Shown: positions 1 through 6,089 of the stretch, piece after piece | Position numbering within the stretch: position 1 is the first letter of the stretch | Layout of the letters: each line of letters begins with the position of its first letter | Source: an uncultured Mycoplasmatota bacterium | GTDB lineage: Bacteria; Bacillota_I; Bacilli_A; RF39; UBA660 | Direction of reading: 5' to 3' | NCBI GenBank assembly: GCA_947297555.1 | Contig: CAMYTM010000015.1 | Span: forward strand, 1-9,255 | Length of the DNA: 9,255 nucleotides | Position numbers and translations under genes: made by a program | Notes under the pieces: generated by a model | What the model was told of the DNA's origin: nothing | Database searches by the model: none | Seen by the model: only the letters and a program-made list of their open reading frames with translations

Positions 1-1841
1 TCTACAGACTTGCCTTCATTATATTTATCTAAATAAGCAAGCAAATTTTCTTTCGCATTAAAATCTTTTGGATACACTTGAATCATAAACGGAACGGCTT
101 CATCTCCTAAATACGCAAGTGTCTGTGTTTTTAAATCTTTTCCTTCTTCTGTCGTTAAATCAAATGTTTCTCCAGTTAACACATTATATTTAGCATTGGT
201 TTGTGCTTTGACAATCTTTGACTCTTTATTTACAGATATGACATAATCAATTAGTTTTTCTGTATAAGTTAATGCAGAAGATTGTACATAACTTGGAAAA
301 TCTTCCTTTAAACGTATGATTCCAACTACTTTTAAAGTCATTGTATCTTTATCTGTATAAAGTTTGTCCAAATTAGAATTTATCGTAAAGTAATCTCCAA
401 CCTTGACATAGTAGTTGTCATTTAAGACTAATTTTATTTCACTATTTAAAATATCTTCAAAACTGATATTCTCTTTTGTTTTATCAAGTCCTAAAGCCTC
501 TAGAATATCTTCTGTCACATGGTTCTTACTATCCACAATTAATAAAAGTTCTTCTTTTTCCTTTGCTTCTCGACCCGCCAAAATGTCATATTTTTCTGCA
601 ATTACACTTTCTGAATCCGCATTCAAACTTTTTGGCACACTGCCCATATTATTTCCAATAGAAATCATTTTAACTGTTCCATCAACTTTATTAATTAAAT
701 TAAGTCCAGTATAACGAGTGTAAGAAATACCACTCACAATATTAGAATCTGCTTTTTCAATATATTCTACATACTCTTTTGTAATATTATTTTTATGGGT
801 AAACGTCTCTTCCATTGTTTTATCTGGGATTACATAATCAACGTTTGGATAATCTTCATTCGTTGCTTTCATAGAGTTATGCATTTCATTCATAGTTTCC
901 TCATCTAAATTCATAGCCTGGCTACTAATAATAATTGGCATCGAGGAAAGTGTATTTCTCTCAAAAATATCAATCTGGCGATCAAAACCATTTGATAAAC
1001 TTAAAATAGAAGCAATACCAATAATTCCAATACTAGAAGCAAAAGCAGTAAGTATAGTACGACCTTTTTTTGTTTTTATATTATTTAAACTTAAATTTAA
1101 CGCTGACAAAAACTTCATAGAAGTACGTTTAATCTTATACTCTTTATCATCATGTTCTTTTTCATTTATGGGATTAGAATCACTTAAAACCTCTCCATCT
1201 CGCATTTCAATAACACGATTGGCATAACTTTTAGCCAAATCTGGATTATGTGTTACCATAACAACTAATTTATCTTTGGCAATTTCTTTTATAAGTTCCA
1301 TAATTTGAACACTCGTTTTAGTATCCAAAGCCCCTGTAGGTTCATCTGCTAAAATAATATCGGGATCATTAGCAAGAGCTCTTGCAATCGCAACACGTTG
1401 CATTTGTCCTCCTGATAATTGATTTGGTTTTTTATGAATATGATCCTTTAAACCAACACGTTCTAAAACTTCTTTGGCTTTATTATGACGTTTTCTTTTA
1501 GAAACACCACTTAAAGTCATTCCCATCTCCACATTCGTTAAAATACTAATATGTGGAATTAAATTATAACTTTGAAAAATAAAACCAATGCAGTTATTAC
1601 GATAAGCATCCCAAGTTTGATCTTTAAACTTTTTTGTAGAATGATTGTTAATAATCAAATCTCCTGAATCGTATCGATCCAAACCACCCACGATATTTAA
1701 AAGAGTAGTTTTTCCACTTCCACTTGGACCTAAAATCGCAACAAATTCATTCTTACGAAACTTTAAATTTACACCCTTTAATGCCTGTTGTGTAAAATCT
1801 CCAGTTGTATAACTCTTTTTAATCTCTTTTAATTCTAACAT
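1..1841 (-). CDS. ABC transporter, fused ATP-binding protein and FtsX/MacB-type permease (C-terminus cut by window edge)
   Basis: The start is ATG at 1839-1841, preceded six bases upstream by AAGGAG (1848-1853). About 613 codons are visible without a stop, and the 3' end lies outside the window. Residues 1-225 are an ABC ATPase of the MacB/LolD type: Walker A GPSGSGKTT (38-46), Q-loop FIFQSYN (87-93), signature LSGGQMQRVAIARAL (142-156), Walker B IILADEPTGALD (162-173) and switch His in VTHNPDLA (196-203). A first membrane segment follows at about 262-282, preceded by the typical NIKTKKGR entry. A long hydrophilic extracytoplasmic region then fills the rest of the visible part, as expected for MacB-PCD/FtsX permeases, whose remaining three helices would lie outside. 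Such fused exporters of about 1000 aa are common in Bacillota and are implicated in peptide or lipid-linked substrate export or mechanotransmission. The substrate cannot be told. It is divergent from the gene at 2139. Confidence 0.95.
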   Translation of the reverse strand, partial: MLELKEIKKSYTTGDFTQQALKGVNLKFRKNEFVAILGPSGSGKTTLLNIVGGLDRYDSGDLIINNHSTKKFKDQTWDAYRNNCIGFIFQSYNLIPHISILTNVEMGMTLSGVSKRKRHNKAKEVLERVGLKDHIHKKPNQLSGGQMQRVAIARALANDPDIILADEPTGALDTKTSVQIMELIKEIAKDKLVVMVTHNPDLAKSYANRVIEMRDGEVLSDSNPINEKEHDDKEYKIKRTSMKFLSALNLSLNNIKTKKGRTILTAFASSIGIIGIASILSLSNGFDRQIDIFERNTLSSMPIIISSQAMNLDEETMNEMHNSMKATNEDYPNVDYVIPDKTMEETFTHKNNITKEYVEYIEKADSNIVSGISYTRYTGLNLINKVDGTVKMISIGNNMGSVPKSLNADSESVIAEKYDILAGREAKEKEELLLIVDSKNHVTEDILEALGLDKTKENISFEDILNSEIKLVLNDNYYVKVGDYFTINSNLDKLYTDKDTMTLKVVGIIRLKEDFPSYVQSSALTYTEKLIDYVISVNKESKIVKAQTNAKYNVLTGETFDLTTEEGKDLKTQTLAYLGDEAVPFMIQVYPKDFNAKENLLAYLDKYNEGKSV

Positions 1842-1890
1842 TTGTCTCTCCTTTTTGACGACTAATACATATTTATGCCGATTGCCTTAC

Positions 1891-1919
1891 ATTATACACC
1901 CTATTTTTTTAGAATGCAA
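1891..1919 (-). promoter_or_regulatory. Promoter of the ABC transporter gene
   Basis: Reading the minus strand, a -35 TTGCAT (1914-1919) and a perfect -10 TATAAT (1891-1896) are separated by 17 bases. The expected transcription start is near 1884, giving a leader of about 43 bases before the ATG at 1841. This sigma-A-type site has a perfect -10 and a weaker -35. Confidence 0.75.
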
Positions 1920-2076
1920 ATTGCAAAAATAGAAAATCAACCTAGAAAAAAAAAGAATTAATGTTCCAACAAAAATAGGAAATTTCTTAAGCAAAATTTC
2001 AAAAAAACAAGTTTTTATAATTTTCACACTAAAAAATATAACTCAAAAAATTTTACTAAAACATTTAAATAATAAT

Positions 2077-2105
2077 TTTACAGTTAAAAATAGACATGTT
2101 ATAAT
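2077..2105 (+). promoter_or_regulatory. Extended -10 promoter of the two-TM membrane protein gene
   Basis: TTTACA (2077-2082) lies 17 bases from TATAAT (2100-2105), and the -10 is preceded by TG plus one base (TGTTATAAT), a textbook extended -10. Transcription should start near 2112, about 27 bases before the ATG at 2139. It fires away from the ABC transporter promoter, so the 288-bp spacer 1842-2129 is a divergent regulatory region. I see no clear operator in the very A/T-rich remainder. Confidence 0.8.
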
Positions 2106-2138
2106 TTATGTTATAAAAAGAGAGAGAGTTTGATAAAT

Positions 2139-2867
2139 ATGGAAGAAAGTTTAGTAAAAAAAATTGTAGAAGGAACTTTAATTGTTTTTTTTCTTTTACT
2201 TGCAATTGTGTTCTATTACGCATTTGATTTAGAAAATATTTTCTATGAAAAACAAGTCAAAACCATTAGCCAAGCAGATATAGAAGCAAATCGAGCACTA
2301 GATTATTCCGGCAAAAAGGCAGGAGAAGGAATAAAAAATATTTCTACAAAAGAAGAATGGGAAAATACTTACGTAACAGAATACATAACTGTAACTCCTG
2401 TAAATATTACAAAAACAAATGTTTATAGTCTTGCTAATTGGGCAGATCATTATACCAAACGTCGTACTGGTGGTGCTGGTAGAAAAAGACGCTCTGTGCA
2501 AACAGAATTATTTGATTACGACGACAATTATAGGCGCTATTACGTTATCGAATTAGAAGACGGAACAAACATACTTGCTCAAATGAATCGTGGAATTGCA
2601 AATAAAATTGCAAAAGGAGAAACAATAACTCTCCCTCTTGGCAAAAAAACTGGATTAACCAGTACTGCTAAAAAAATGCTTTCTGCTATAATAGAAGATA
2701 AAAATATTTCAGATACTTATGTTTTATACACCATTGATGATGAATGGTCAAAAAATAATGCTACAAAAATATTTGTTATAAAAATGGCAGTATCTACTAT
2801 TTTATTCTTTACACTTTCAGTTAGTTTTTTAATGATAGTAGACAAATTTATATTCAAAGAAAATTAA
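2139..2867 (+). CDS. Membrane protein of unknown function with two transmembrane helices
   Basis: I do not recognise a named family. I choose the ATG at 2139 (242 aa), because the purine-rich GAGAGAG ends about ten bases upstream. An in-frame TTG at 2130 sits almost on that site and is less likely. A hydrophobic helix at about residues 12-29 is followed by a roughly 180-residue soluble region and a second helix at about 215-234, ending in a short basic tail. This suggests an N-in/C-in protein with a large external loop. The loop contains a basic cluster KRRTGGAGRKRR (107-118), then a predicted beta-rich stretch, YYVIELEDGTNILAQMN (134-150) and LPLGKKTGL. This resembles small two-TM proteins of Clostridia known only as DUFs. 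The gene stands alone, with its own extended -10 promoter and terminator, and is divergent from the ABC transporter. A functional link between the two is possible but not shown. Confidence 0.85.
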   Translation: MEESLVKKIVEGTLIVFFLLLAIVFYYAFDLENIFYEKQVKTISQADIEANRALDYSGKKAGEGIKNISTKEEWENTYVTEYITVTPVNITKTNVYSLANWADHYTKRRTGGAGRKRRSVQTELFDYDDNYRRYYVIELEDGTNILAQMNRGIANKIAKGETITLPLGKKTGLTSTAKKMLSAIIEDKNISDTYVLYTIDDEWSKNNATKIFVIKMAVSTILFFTLSVSFLMIVDKFIFKEN

Positions 2868-2872
2868 TTCTT

Positions 2873-2896
2873 AAAAAATCCTTTTAAGGATTTTTT
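2873..2896 (+). terminator. Intrinsic terminator after the two-TM protein gene
   Basis: A nine-base-pair stem AAAAAATCC / GGATTTTTT with loop TTTTAA begins six bases after the TAA stop, and its 3' arm supplies the T run. The A-rich 5' arm makes it able to act on the minus strand too, where it could stop read-through from the lipoprotein gene. Confidence 0.8.
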
Positions 2897-3043
2897 ATAC
2901 TCAATGTAGGAAAATTTCTTAAAGTTTTCATTTAAACTATGAAATTCATATTTTTACTGTATCTTTGTTAAATAGAATTTAAATCAGTATATTAAAAACT
3001 TGAAATTACTAAAGGAAAAAATATAGGCAATTATTTTATTTAA

Positions 3044-3060
3044 CTAATCACATTGATTAG
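3044..3060 (-). terminator. Hairpin overlapping the lipoprotein stop codon (possible terminator)
   Basis: A perfect inverted repeat CTAATCA-CAT-TGATTAG (seven-base-pair stem, three-base loop) includes the TAG stop codon of the lipoprotein gene. On the minus strand it is followed by an A/T-rich but interrupted tail (TTAAATAAAATAA), so termination would be weak. The structure might instead protect the mRNA end. The last residues NQCD are encoded inside the hairpin. Confidence 0.35.
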
Positions 3061-3739
3061 TATAATTCATTTGATAATCCCCAATATAAATATCCCTATT
3101 ACCCTCCAAAGTATTACAAACAACAATAGTTGCATCTTTTAATACAGATTTATAAATAATTGTTCCACCATCAAATAAAGCATCTTCTTTCTCCATACTG
3201 TTTGTAATACTTTCAATTGTTTGATTTAAAGATTGATTTACATTGGAAGCATACCATGTAAGAGAATATTTAGTTTTATTATAATCAATTAAATATATCT
3301 CTTTAATACTACTGCTTATATAGATTTTTTGTATTTCATTATAGTAATACTCATGAAATTGTATATCATTATGTATACTTGATTTTATTAGTTCAAAATC
3401 TAATTTTTCATGTGATGTATAATAAGGTCCTCCTTGTTCAAATTTAATATATTCCTCATTAACATTAGCATTTTTCAAAAATTCTTGTTGTCGTTCAACA
3501 CGATTATCAATTAAACTTACTAAAACATAATCACTATTTTCACCTAAAGAAGAAAAAGAGGCTAAATTAGTTCTATCAACATTTTCATCGGTAAAGTAAG
3601 CATATACTTTGTTATGCGTTTCTTTTACAAGTTCATATCTATTATTATTATTATTATTATTATTTTCTTTATTTGTACATCCTGCCATGACTAAAATTAT
3701 ACCTATACAAACTAAAATTTCTATTATTTTCTTTTCCAT
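3044..3739 (-). CDS. Putative lipoprotein with poly-Asn linker, function unknown
   Basis: This is a 231-aa protein. The N-terminus is MEKK followed by a hydrophobic stretch and a lipobox-like VMAGC with Cys21, which predicts signal peptidase II processing and attachment to the outer face of the membrane. Directly after the Cys come TNKE and eight Asn in a row (26-33), encoded by an AAT trinucleotide run; this looks like a flexible tether. The remaining 200 residues appear to be one mixed alpha/beta domain rich in Tyr, Asn and Glu (for example YAYFTDENVDRTNLASFSS), with Cys near the end (about 208 and 230). I recognise no family. The start ATG is supported by AGGAAG (3750-3755), ten bases upstream. 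No convincing promoter was found upstream. It is a single-gene unit between the two-TM protein and the tRNA. Confidence 0.88.
   Translation of the reverse strand: MEKKIIEILVCIGIILVMAGCTNKENNNNNNNNRYELVKETHNKVYAYFTDENVDRTNLASFSSLGENSDYVLVSLIDNRVERQQEFLKNANVNEEYIKFEQGGPYYTSHEKLDFELIKSSIHNDIQFHEYYYNEIQKIYISSSIKEIYLIDYNKTKYSLTWYASNVNQSLNQTIESITNSMEKEDALFDGGTIIYKSVLKDATIVVCNTLEGNRDIYIGDYQMNYTNQCD
3641..3664 (-). repeat. Trinucleotide microsatellite (8 x ATT on plus, AAT on minus) inside the lipoprotein gene
   Basis: Eight perfect ATT units run without interruption and encode Asn26-33 of the lipoprotein. Because the unit is three bases, slippage would change the linker length and not the reading frame. 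Confidence 0.9.
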
Positions 3740-3791
3740 AAACTCTCTACTTCCTAGGTATAGGATAACATATAAAGTAAGAAAGAAATAG

Positions 3792-3986
3792 AGATTAACT
3801 CATGACTTTACAGTATATATCTTTGACTACAAATTTAAATGACTTTTTTTAATTCTCGTATTTATTCAATCAAAAAAATAAAATTCATTATTAGAATCTA
3901 TCCAATAATCTATAAAAATATAATTTTCTTTATTATCTTTACTATATAAAGCGTTTTATCTATTTATGATAAAAGACAAAATTAAT
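3792..3986. other. Intergenic region, nothing convincing
   Basis: The region is strongly A/T-rich with stops in all frames and no ORF with a ribosome binding site. A seven-base-pair, nearly all A/T hairpin (TTTTATC 3954-3960 / GATAAAA 3968-3974) lies beyond the tRNA terminator, but it has no clear role. A TTGACT at 3823-3828 has no -10 partner at proper spacing. Confidence 0.6.
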
Positions 3987-3987
3987 A

Positions 3988-4010
3988 AAACTCCCTATTT
4001 TAGGGAGTTT
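3988..4010 (-). terminator. Intrinsic terminator downstream of tRNA-Asn
   Basis: A ten-base-pair perfect stem AAACTCCCTA / TAGGGAGTTT with a three-base loop is followed on the minus strand by a T-rich tail (TTTTATTAATTTT). It lies nine bases beyond the CCA end of the tRNA, so it ends a single-gene tRNA transcript. Confidence 0.9.
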
Positions 4011-4019
4011 ATTTCATAC

Positions 4020-4095
4020 TGGCGCCCGATGTAGGACTCGAACCTACGACCTAACGGTTAACAGCCGTGCGCTCTACCGACTGAGCTAATCGGGC
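4020..4095 (-). tRNA. tRNA-Asn (anticodon GTT)
   Basis: The 76-nt cloverleaf folds by eye: acceptor stem GCCCGAT (4089-4095) pairs with ATCGGGC. The D arm is GCTC-AGTCGGTA-GAGC. The anticodon loop CTGTTAA gives GTT on a stem CACGG/CCGTT, with a C-U mismatch at the outer pair (27-43). The T arm is GTAGG-TTCGAGT-CCTAC. Discriminator G and a genome-encoded CCA (4020-4022) complete it. It decodes AAC/AAT. It stands alone with its own promoter and terminator, and is not part of an rRNA or tRNA cluster in this window. Confidence 0.97.
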
Positions 4096-4106
4096 AGTAC
4101 ATTTAG

Positions 4107-4136
4107 ATTATATATTATATATATATCCAATGTCAA
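4107..4136 (-). promoter_or_regulatory. Promoter of tRNA-Asn
   Basis: On the minus strand a perfect TTGACA (4131-4136) and a perfect TATAAT (4107-4112) are 18 bases apart. Initiation would fall around 4100, leaving only about five bases of 5' leader before the mature tRNA at 4095. Confidence 0.85.
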
Positions 4137-4148
4137 CCAATTTATACC

Positions 4149-4165
4149 ATTTTTTAATAAAAAAT
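4149..4165. terminator. Weak all-A/T hairpin at the end of the secretion-type operon
   Basis: A seven-base-pair stem ATTTTTT / AAAAAAT with a three-base loop lies 12 bases after the stop of the 124-aa gene. It has no G-C pairs, so it is at best a weak terminator. Without it, the operon would read into the tRNA. Confidence 0.3.
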
Positions 4166-4176
4166 CATATAAAAAT

Positions 4177-4551
4177 CTACTTCAATTCTAATTTTAAATT
4201 GGAAGGAAATAATTCATAATCACAATCGTTGATAACTTCCAAAATATTTTCTAAATCTGCATCACTATATTTAGGAAGACGCATATCTTCTGGAATAATC
4301 TTAGATACATCTTCAAACCTTCCATACTCTAAAGTAAGGTCTGAATCCCATGTATAATCTTCATCAAAATCAACAAAATTAGTCGTAAAAGTATTATGTA
4401 TCAAATCATAATCAAATTGAATCACAAATTCCTCTTCTACACCATGACTTACAGTAGCATACATATATGTTTGCATTTCCAATTTTCGAACAGCCTTAGA
4501 AGAATTTTTCTCTACTTTTTTGCCATTTTTATCATAAAAGAACGTTTTCAC
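4177..4551 (-). CDS. Acidic 124-aa protein, possible immunity protein
   Basis: No family is recognised. The protein is acidic, rich in Asp, Glu, Phe and Tyr, without signal peptide or membrane helix, so it should be cytosolic. It starts with KTFFYDKNGKK, then an alternating beta-like region (QTYMYATV, EEFVIQFDYDL, TFTTNFVDFDEDY), and ends in a helical segment (SDADLENILEVINDCDYELF). Small acidic alpha/beta proteins at the end of polymorphic-toxin operons are often immunity proteins, and its place as the last gene of the toxin/WXG locus fits; this is inference. The annotated start is GTG (4549-4551), seven bases after the stop of the 93-aa frame, with no recognisable Shine-Dalgarno sequence. 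Expression would need translational coupling. Alternatively it is the 3' part of a frameshifted gene, because its frame stays open upstream to a TAG near 4588-4590. Confidence 0.7.
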   Translation of the reverse strand: MKTFFYDKNGKKVEKNSSKAVRKLEMQTYMYATVSHGVEEEFVIQFDYDLIHNTFTTNFVDFDEDYTWDSDLTLEYGRFEDVSKIIPEDMRLPKYSDADLENILEVINDCDYELFPSNLKLELK

Positions 4552-4558
4552 AATAGAT

Positions 4559-4840
4559 TTAGTTGATGTAATAATGGCGTTCTTCGCTTGGATCTACATT
4601 TGGTATATCTGTAATTAACCATAAAGATTCTTCTTTATATAAAGAAATCTCATCTATTTTAGAATTAATTTTATTATTGATATCATCCGCAGTATTAACA
4701 GTCCACTTTAATAGACCCTTTGTAAGATTTTTTAAATCCTCTTTAGAATAATTCTCGTCTTTTGCTTTAACCTCACTAGGATTTACTGCAACTATACAAA
4801 GTGCAAACATTAATGAACTCATTATTTTCTTTTTATTCAT
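4559..4840 (-). CDS. Small secreted protein with Sec signal peptide, unknown function
   Basis: The 93-aa protein starts at ATG 4838-4840, chosen because AGAGG (4847-4851) lies six bases upstream. The frame remains open to a TTG at 4891, but that would put 17 residues before the signal peptide. The N-terminus is classic: MNKKK, a hydrophobic core (about 6-19) and a V-K-A cleavage site after residue 26. The mature part of about 67 residues is mostly helical and charged at first (KEDLKNLTKGLLKW, NKINSKIDEISLYK) and ends in WLITDIPNVDPSEERHYYIN. I recognise no domain. A putative promoter lies just upstream. The abrupt end seven bases before an SD-less frame, and the aromatic C-terminus, leave open that the true protein continues into the 4177-4551 frame by a +1 shift. 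It could be a secreted accessory of the locus or the exported part of an immunity protein. Confidence 0.75.
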   Translation of the reverse strand: MNKKKIMSSLMFALCIVAVNPSEVKAKDENYSKEDLKNLTKGLLKWTVNTADDINNKINSKIDEISLYKEESLWLITDIPNVDPSEERHYYIN

Positions 4841-4862
4841 AATTATCCTCTTTTCAAAACGT

Positions 4863-4891
4863 ATTGTACTAATGATATACAAAAAATGCAA
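4863..4891 (-). promoter_or_regulatory. Putative promoter for the 93-aa and 124-aa genes
   Basis: TTGCAT (4886-4891) and TACAAT (4863-4868) are 17 bases apart on the minus strand, just upstream of the SD of the 93-aa gene. The -10 matches five of six bases and the -35 only three. The -35 lies inside a small inverted repeat AAATGC-AA-GCATTT (4884-4897) that overlaps the stop codon of the 80-aa gene. Confidence 0.4.
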
Positions 4892-4895
4892 GCAT

Positions 4896-5138
4896 TTAAC
4901 AATTTCTACTTACCATTGGAATAACTTTAGTAGACAAATCATTTAAAATCAAATGATTCGTTTTGTTCACAGTTTCCATATTACTTTCTTCTACTATTTT
5001 ATCATCAATAAGTAAACTTTTTTTCATAGAACTTATGACTTCTTCCCAAGTCTTATTTAATTCTTCTATTTCTTCTTTTATTCCATATAACTTTTTTCTT
5101 AAAATACGATATTTTTGTCTTCTCATTTCGTCTTCCAT
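4896..5138 (-). CDS. Small helical protein of a WXG/T7SS-type locus
   Basis: The 80-aa product is almost entirely predicted helix and highly charged: residues 5-40 (MRRQKYRILRKKLYGIKEEIEELNKTW) form a heptad-like amphipathic helix, followed by a short link and a second helix or turn ending in MVSRNC. There is no signal peptide or TM segment. It starts at ATG 5136-5138, with AAGGGA upstream. Its ATG overlaps the TAA of the previous gene by one base (TAATG), so it is translationally coupled. Size, composition and position match the small helical partner/chaperone proteins that accompany LXG and WXG effectors in Bacillota. This is inferred from context, not from a recognised motif. A single Cys is the last residue. 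Confidence 0.8.
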   Translation of the reverse strand: MEDEMRRQKYRILRKKLYGIKEEIEELNKTWEEVISSMKKSLLIDDKIVEESNMETVNKTNHLILNDLSTKVIPMVSRNC

Positions 5139-5434
5139 TATAATCCCTTCGTCTCTATATTATTAAATGTATGAGAAACTTCCTTTGCTGTTCTACGATA
5201 ATTATCTAAATTCTTCTCTAATACATATATATTATCATTATGCATTTTAGTTACAATTCTTTTTTTCTGCACCAAAACATCTACAAATTCTAAAAGTGCA
5301 TTTTTATTTTCAGTTTCAAAAGAACTATTTAACTTTTCTATATCACTCTTAATTTCGTCAAAAGATAAATCTATATTGTTTTTATACATAGCAAGTTTCT
5401 TTATACTATCTTCCAATTGTATCTCATCTATCAT
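5138..5434 (-). CDS. WXG100-like (ESAT-6-type) small helical protein without the Trp
   Basis: I choose ATG 5432-5434 (98 aa) because GGGTGA stands five bases upstream. The GTG nine bases earlier (5443) lies inside that site. The protein is a predicted helical hairpin: helix 1 at about 5-38, a turn, and helix 2 at about 42-75, with an amphipathic tail. Its size is that of WXG100 proteins (about 100 aa). At the turn, where W-x-G is expected (about residue 39), it has F-E-T followed by ENKNALLEF, which keeps the spacing of the A and F of the family pattern. This suggests a degenerate WXG100 fold. The upstream stop codon TGA is part of its Shine-Dalgarno sequence and its own stop overlaps the next start, so three genes form one coupled block. 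It would be exported with, or guide, a T7SS effector. Confidence 0.8.
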   Translation of the reverse strand: MIDEIQLEDSIKKLAMYKNNIDLSFDEIKSDIEKLNSSFETENKNALLEFVDVLVQKKRIVTKMHNDNIYVLEKNLDNYRRTAKEVSHTFNNIETKGL

Positions 5435-5439
5435 ATTTA

Positions 5440-6003
5440 TCACCCAATAAAACCACTAATATCCGTTTCTTTTATTATTTCTAAATTCAATTTAGAAAGT
5501 TTATATTGAATATTTTTTTCAATTTCTTCTATTTGGCCAAATGTCTTCTTTAAATTTTCCTTTACTTTTTGTACATACTCTACTTCCCTTATTAATTTTT
5601 GCTTATGATTTTCTATAGTTTGTTTCTCTTTCGAACAGAAACTTAAATTCAAACTATTATAAGAAGAAATAATATTTTCTAATTTAACAATATAAGTATC
5701 TATACGATACAAAGTATCTTCTTTTAAATCTAAATTAAATTCTAACTTATTCCCAATTTTTTCATAACTTTCTACCATATATTTATATACATCTTTTATA
5801 GAAAGTATTTCATTTTGCATAGTATCTATTTTTATCTTCTCTTGAAGAACACTATCAAAAAATTTTTTTGCATGCTCATCTTCCCAATAAGAAGAAGCAT
5901 TGTTTAATTCATTATAAAAATTCTGACAATCACTCTCATAATTATCTAGACTTTTAGAAATCCTATCTAAATATGTTTTTAAATGATTTACTTGTACTTG
6001 CAT
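5440..6003 (-). CDS. WXG100-like N-terminal domain with C-terminal coiled coil (187 aa)
   Basis: The first 95 residues look like a WXG100 helical hairpin: helix 1 at about 5-35, a turn holding W40-E-D followed by EHAKKFF (the W..(x)4-A..F spacing of the family, with Asp in place of Gly), and helix 2 at about 44-85. Residues 95-187 add a long helical, coiled-coil-like region (YIVKLENIISSYNS, KVKENLKKTF, IEEIEKNIQYKL), so it is almost twice the usual WXG100 length. There is no signal peptide. The start ATG 6001-6003 is supported by AGGTGA (6008-6013), four bases away. The gene ends in TGA inside the SD of the next gene. It is probably a structural partner or targeting factor for the effector upstream; no exact family is named. 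Confidence 0.82.
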   Translation of the reverse strand: MQVQVNHLKTYLDRISKSLDNYESDCQNFYNELNNASSYWEDEHAKKFFDSVLQEKIKIDTMQNEILSIKDVYKYMVESYEKIGNKLEFNLDLKEDTLYRIDTYIVKLENIISSYNSLNLSFCSKEKQTIENHKQKLIREVEYVQKVKENLKKTFGQIEEIEKNIQYKLSKLNLEIIKETDISGFIG

Positions 6004-6033
6004 AAAATCACCTAATTTTCCCTAATATATAAA

Positions 6034-6053
6034 AAATACGAAAATCCGTATTT
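6034..6053 (-). terminator. Intrinsic terminator between the WXG-like gene and the three-gene block
   Basis: On the minus strand a seven-base-pair stem AAATACG / CGTATTT with loop GATTTT is followed by TTT and TATATATT. The T run continues the stem arm, giving six T in a row. It lies about 30 bases before the start of the 187-aa gene, so it would lower downstream expression. Confidence 0.6.
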
Positions 6054-6061
6054 CCCATATA

Positions 6062-6088
6062 TTAAGAAAAAATATAATTTTTTCTTAA
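6062..6088 (-). terminator. A/T-rich hairpin directly after the WXG-like stop codon
   Basis: An 11-base-pair perfect inverted repeat TTAAGAAAAAA / TTTTTTCTTAA with a five-base loop starts one base beyond the TAA. Only one G-C pair is present. It carries its own T run in one arm, so it could be a weak bidirectional terminator or an mRNA 3'-end stabiliser acting with the hairpin at 6034-6053. Confidence 0.5.
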
Positions 6089-6089
6089 A

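Noticed and set aside
415..714. Plus-strand open frame of 99 codons opposite the ABC permease.
   Set aside because: Ser/Phe-rich shadow of the Lys/Glu-rich permease strand, with no translation signals.
1976..2922. Imperfect direct repeat TAGGAAATTTCTTAA (1976-1990) and TAGGAAAATTTCTTAA (2907-2922) flanking the two-TM gene, as possible ends of a mobile element.
   Set aside because: Short, A/T-rich, differs by an indel, has no terminal inverted repeats or transposase between, and falls in low-complexity spacers. Chance similarity is likely.
3954..3974. Inverted repeat TTTTATC / GATAAAA as an extra terminator or small RNA.
   Set aside because: Only one G-C pair, a seven-base loop and no T tail, and the tRNA terminator at 3988-4010 already explains termination.
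4841..4891. TTG start at 4889-4891 for a 110-aa version of the signal-peptide protein.
   Set aside because: The ATG at 4838-4840 has AGAGG six bases upstream and begins a classic signal peptide. The longer version would bury it, and the putative promoter lies within that extension.
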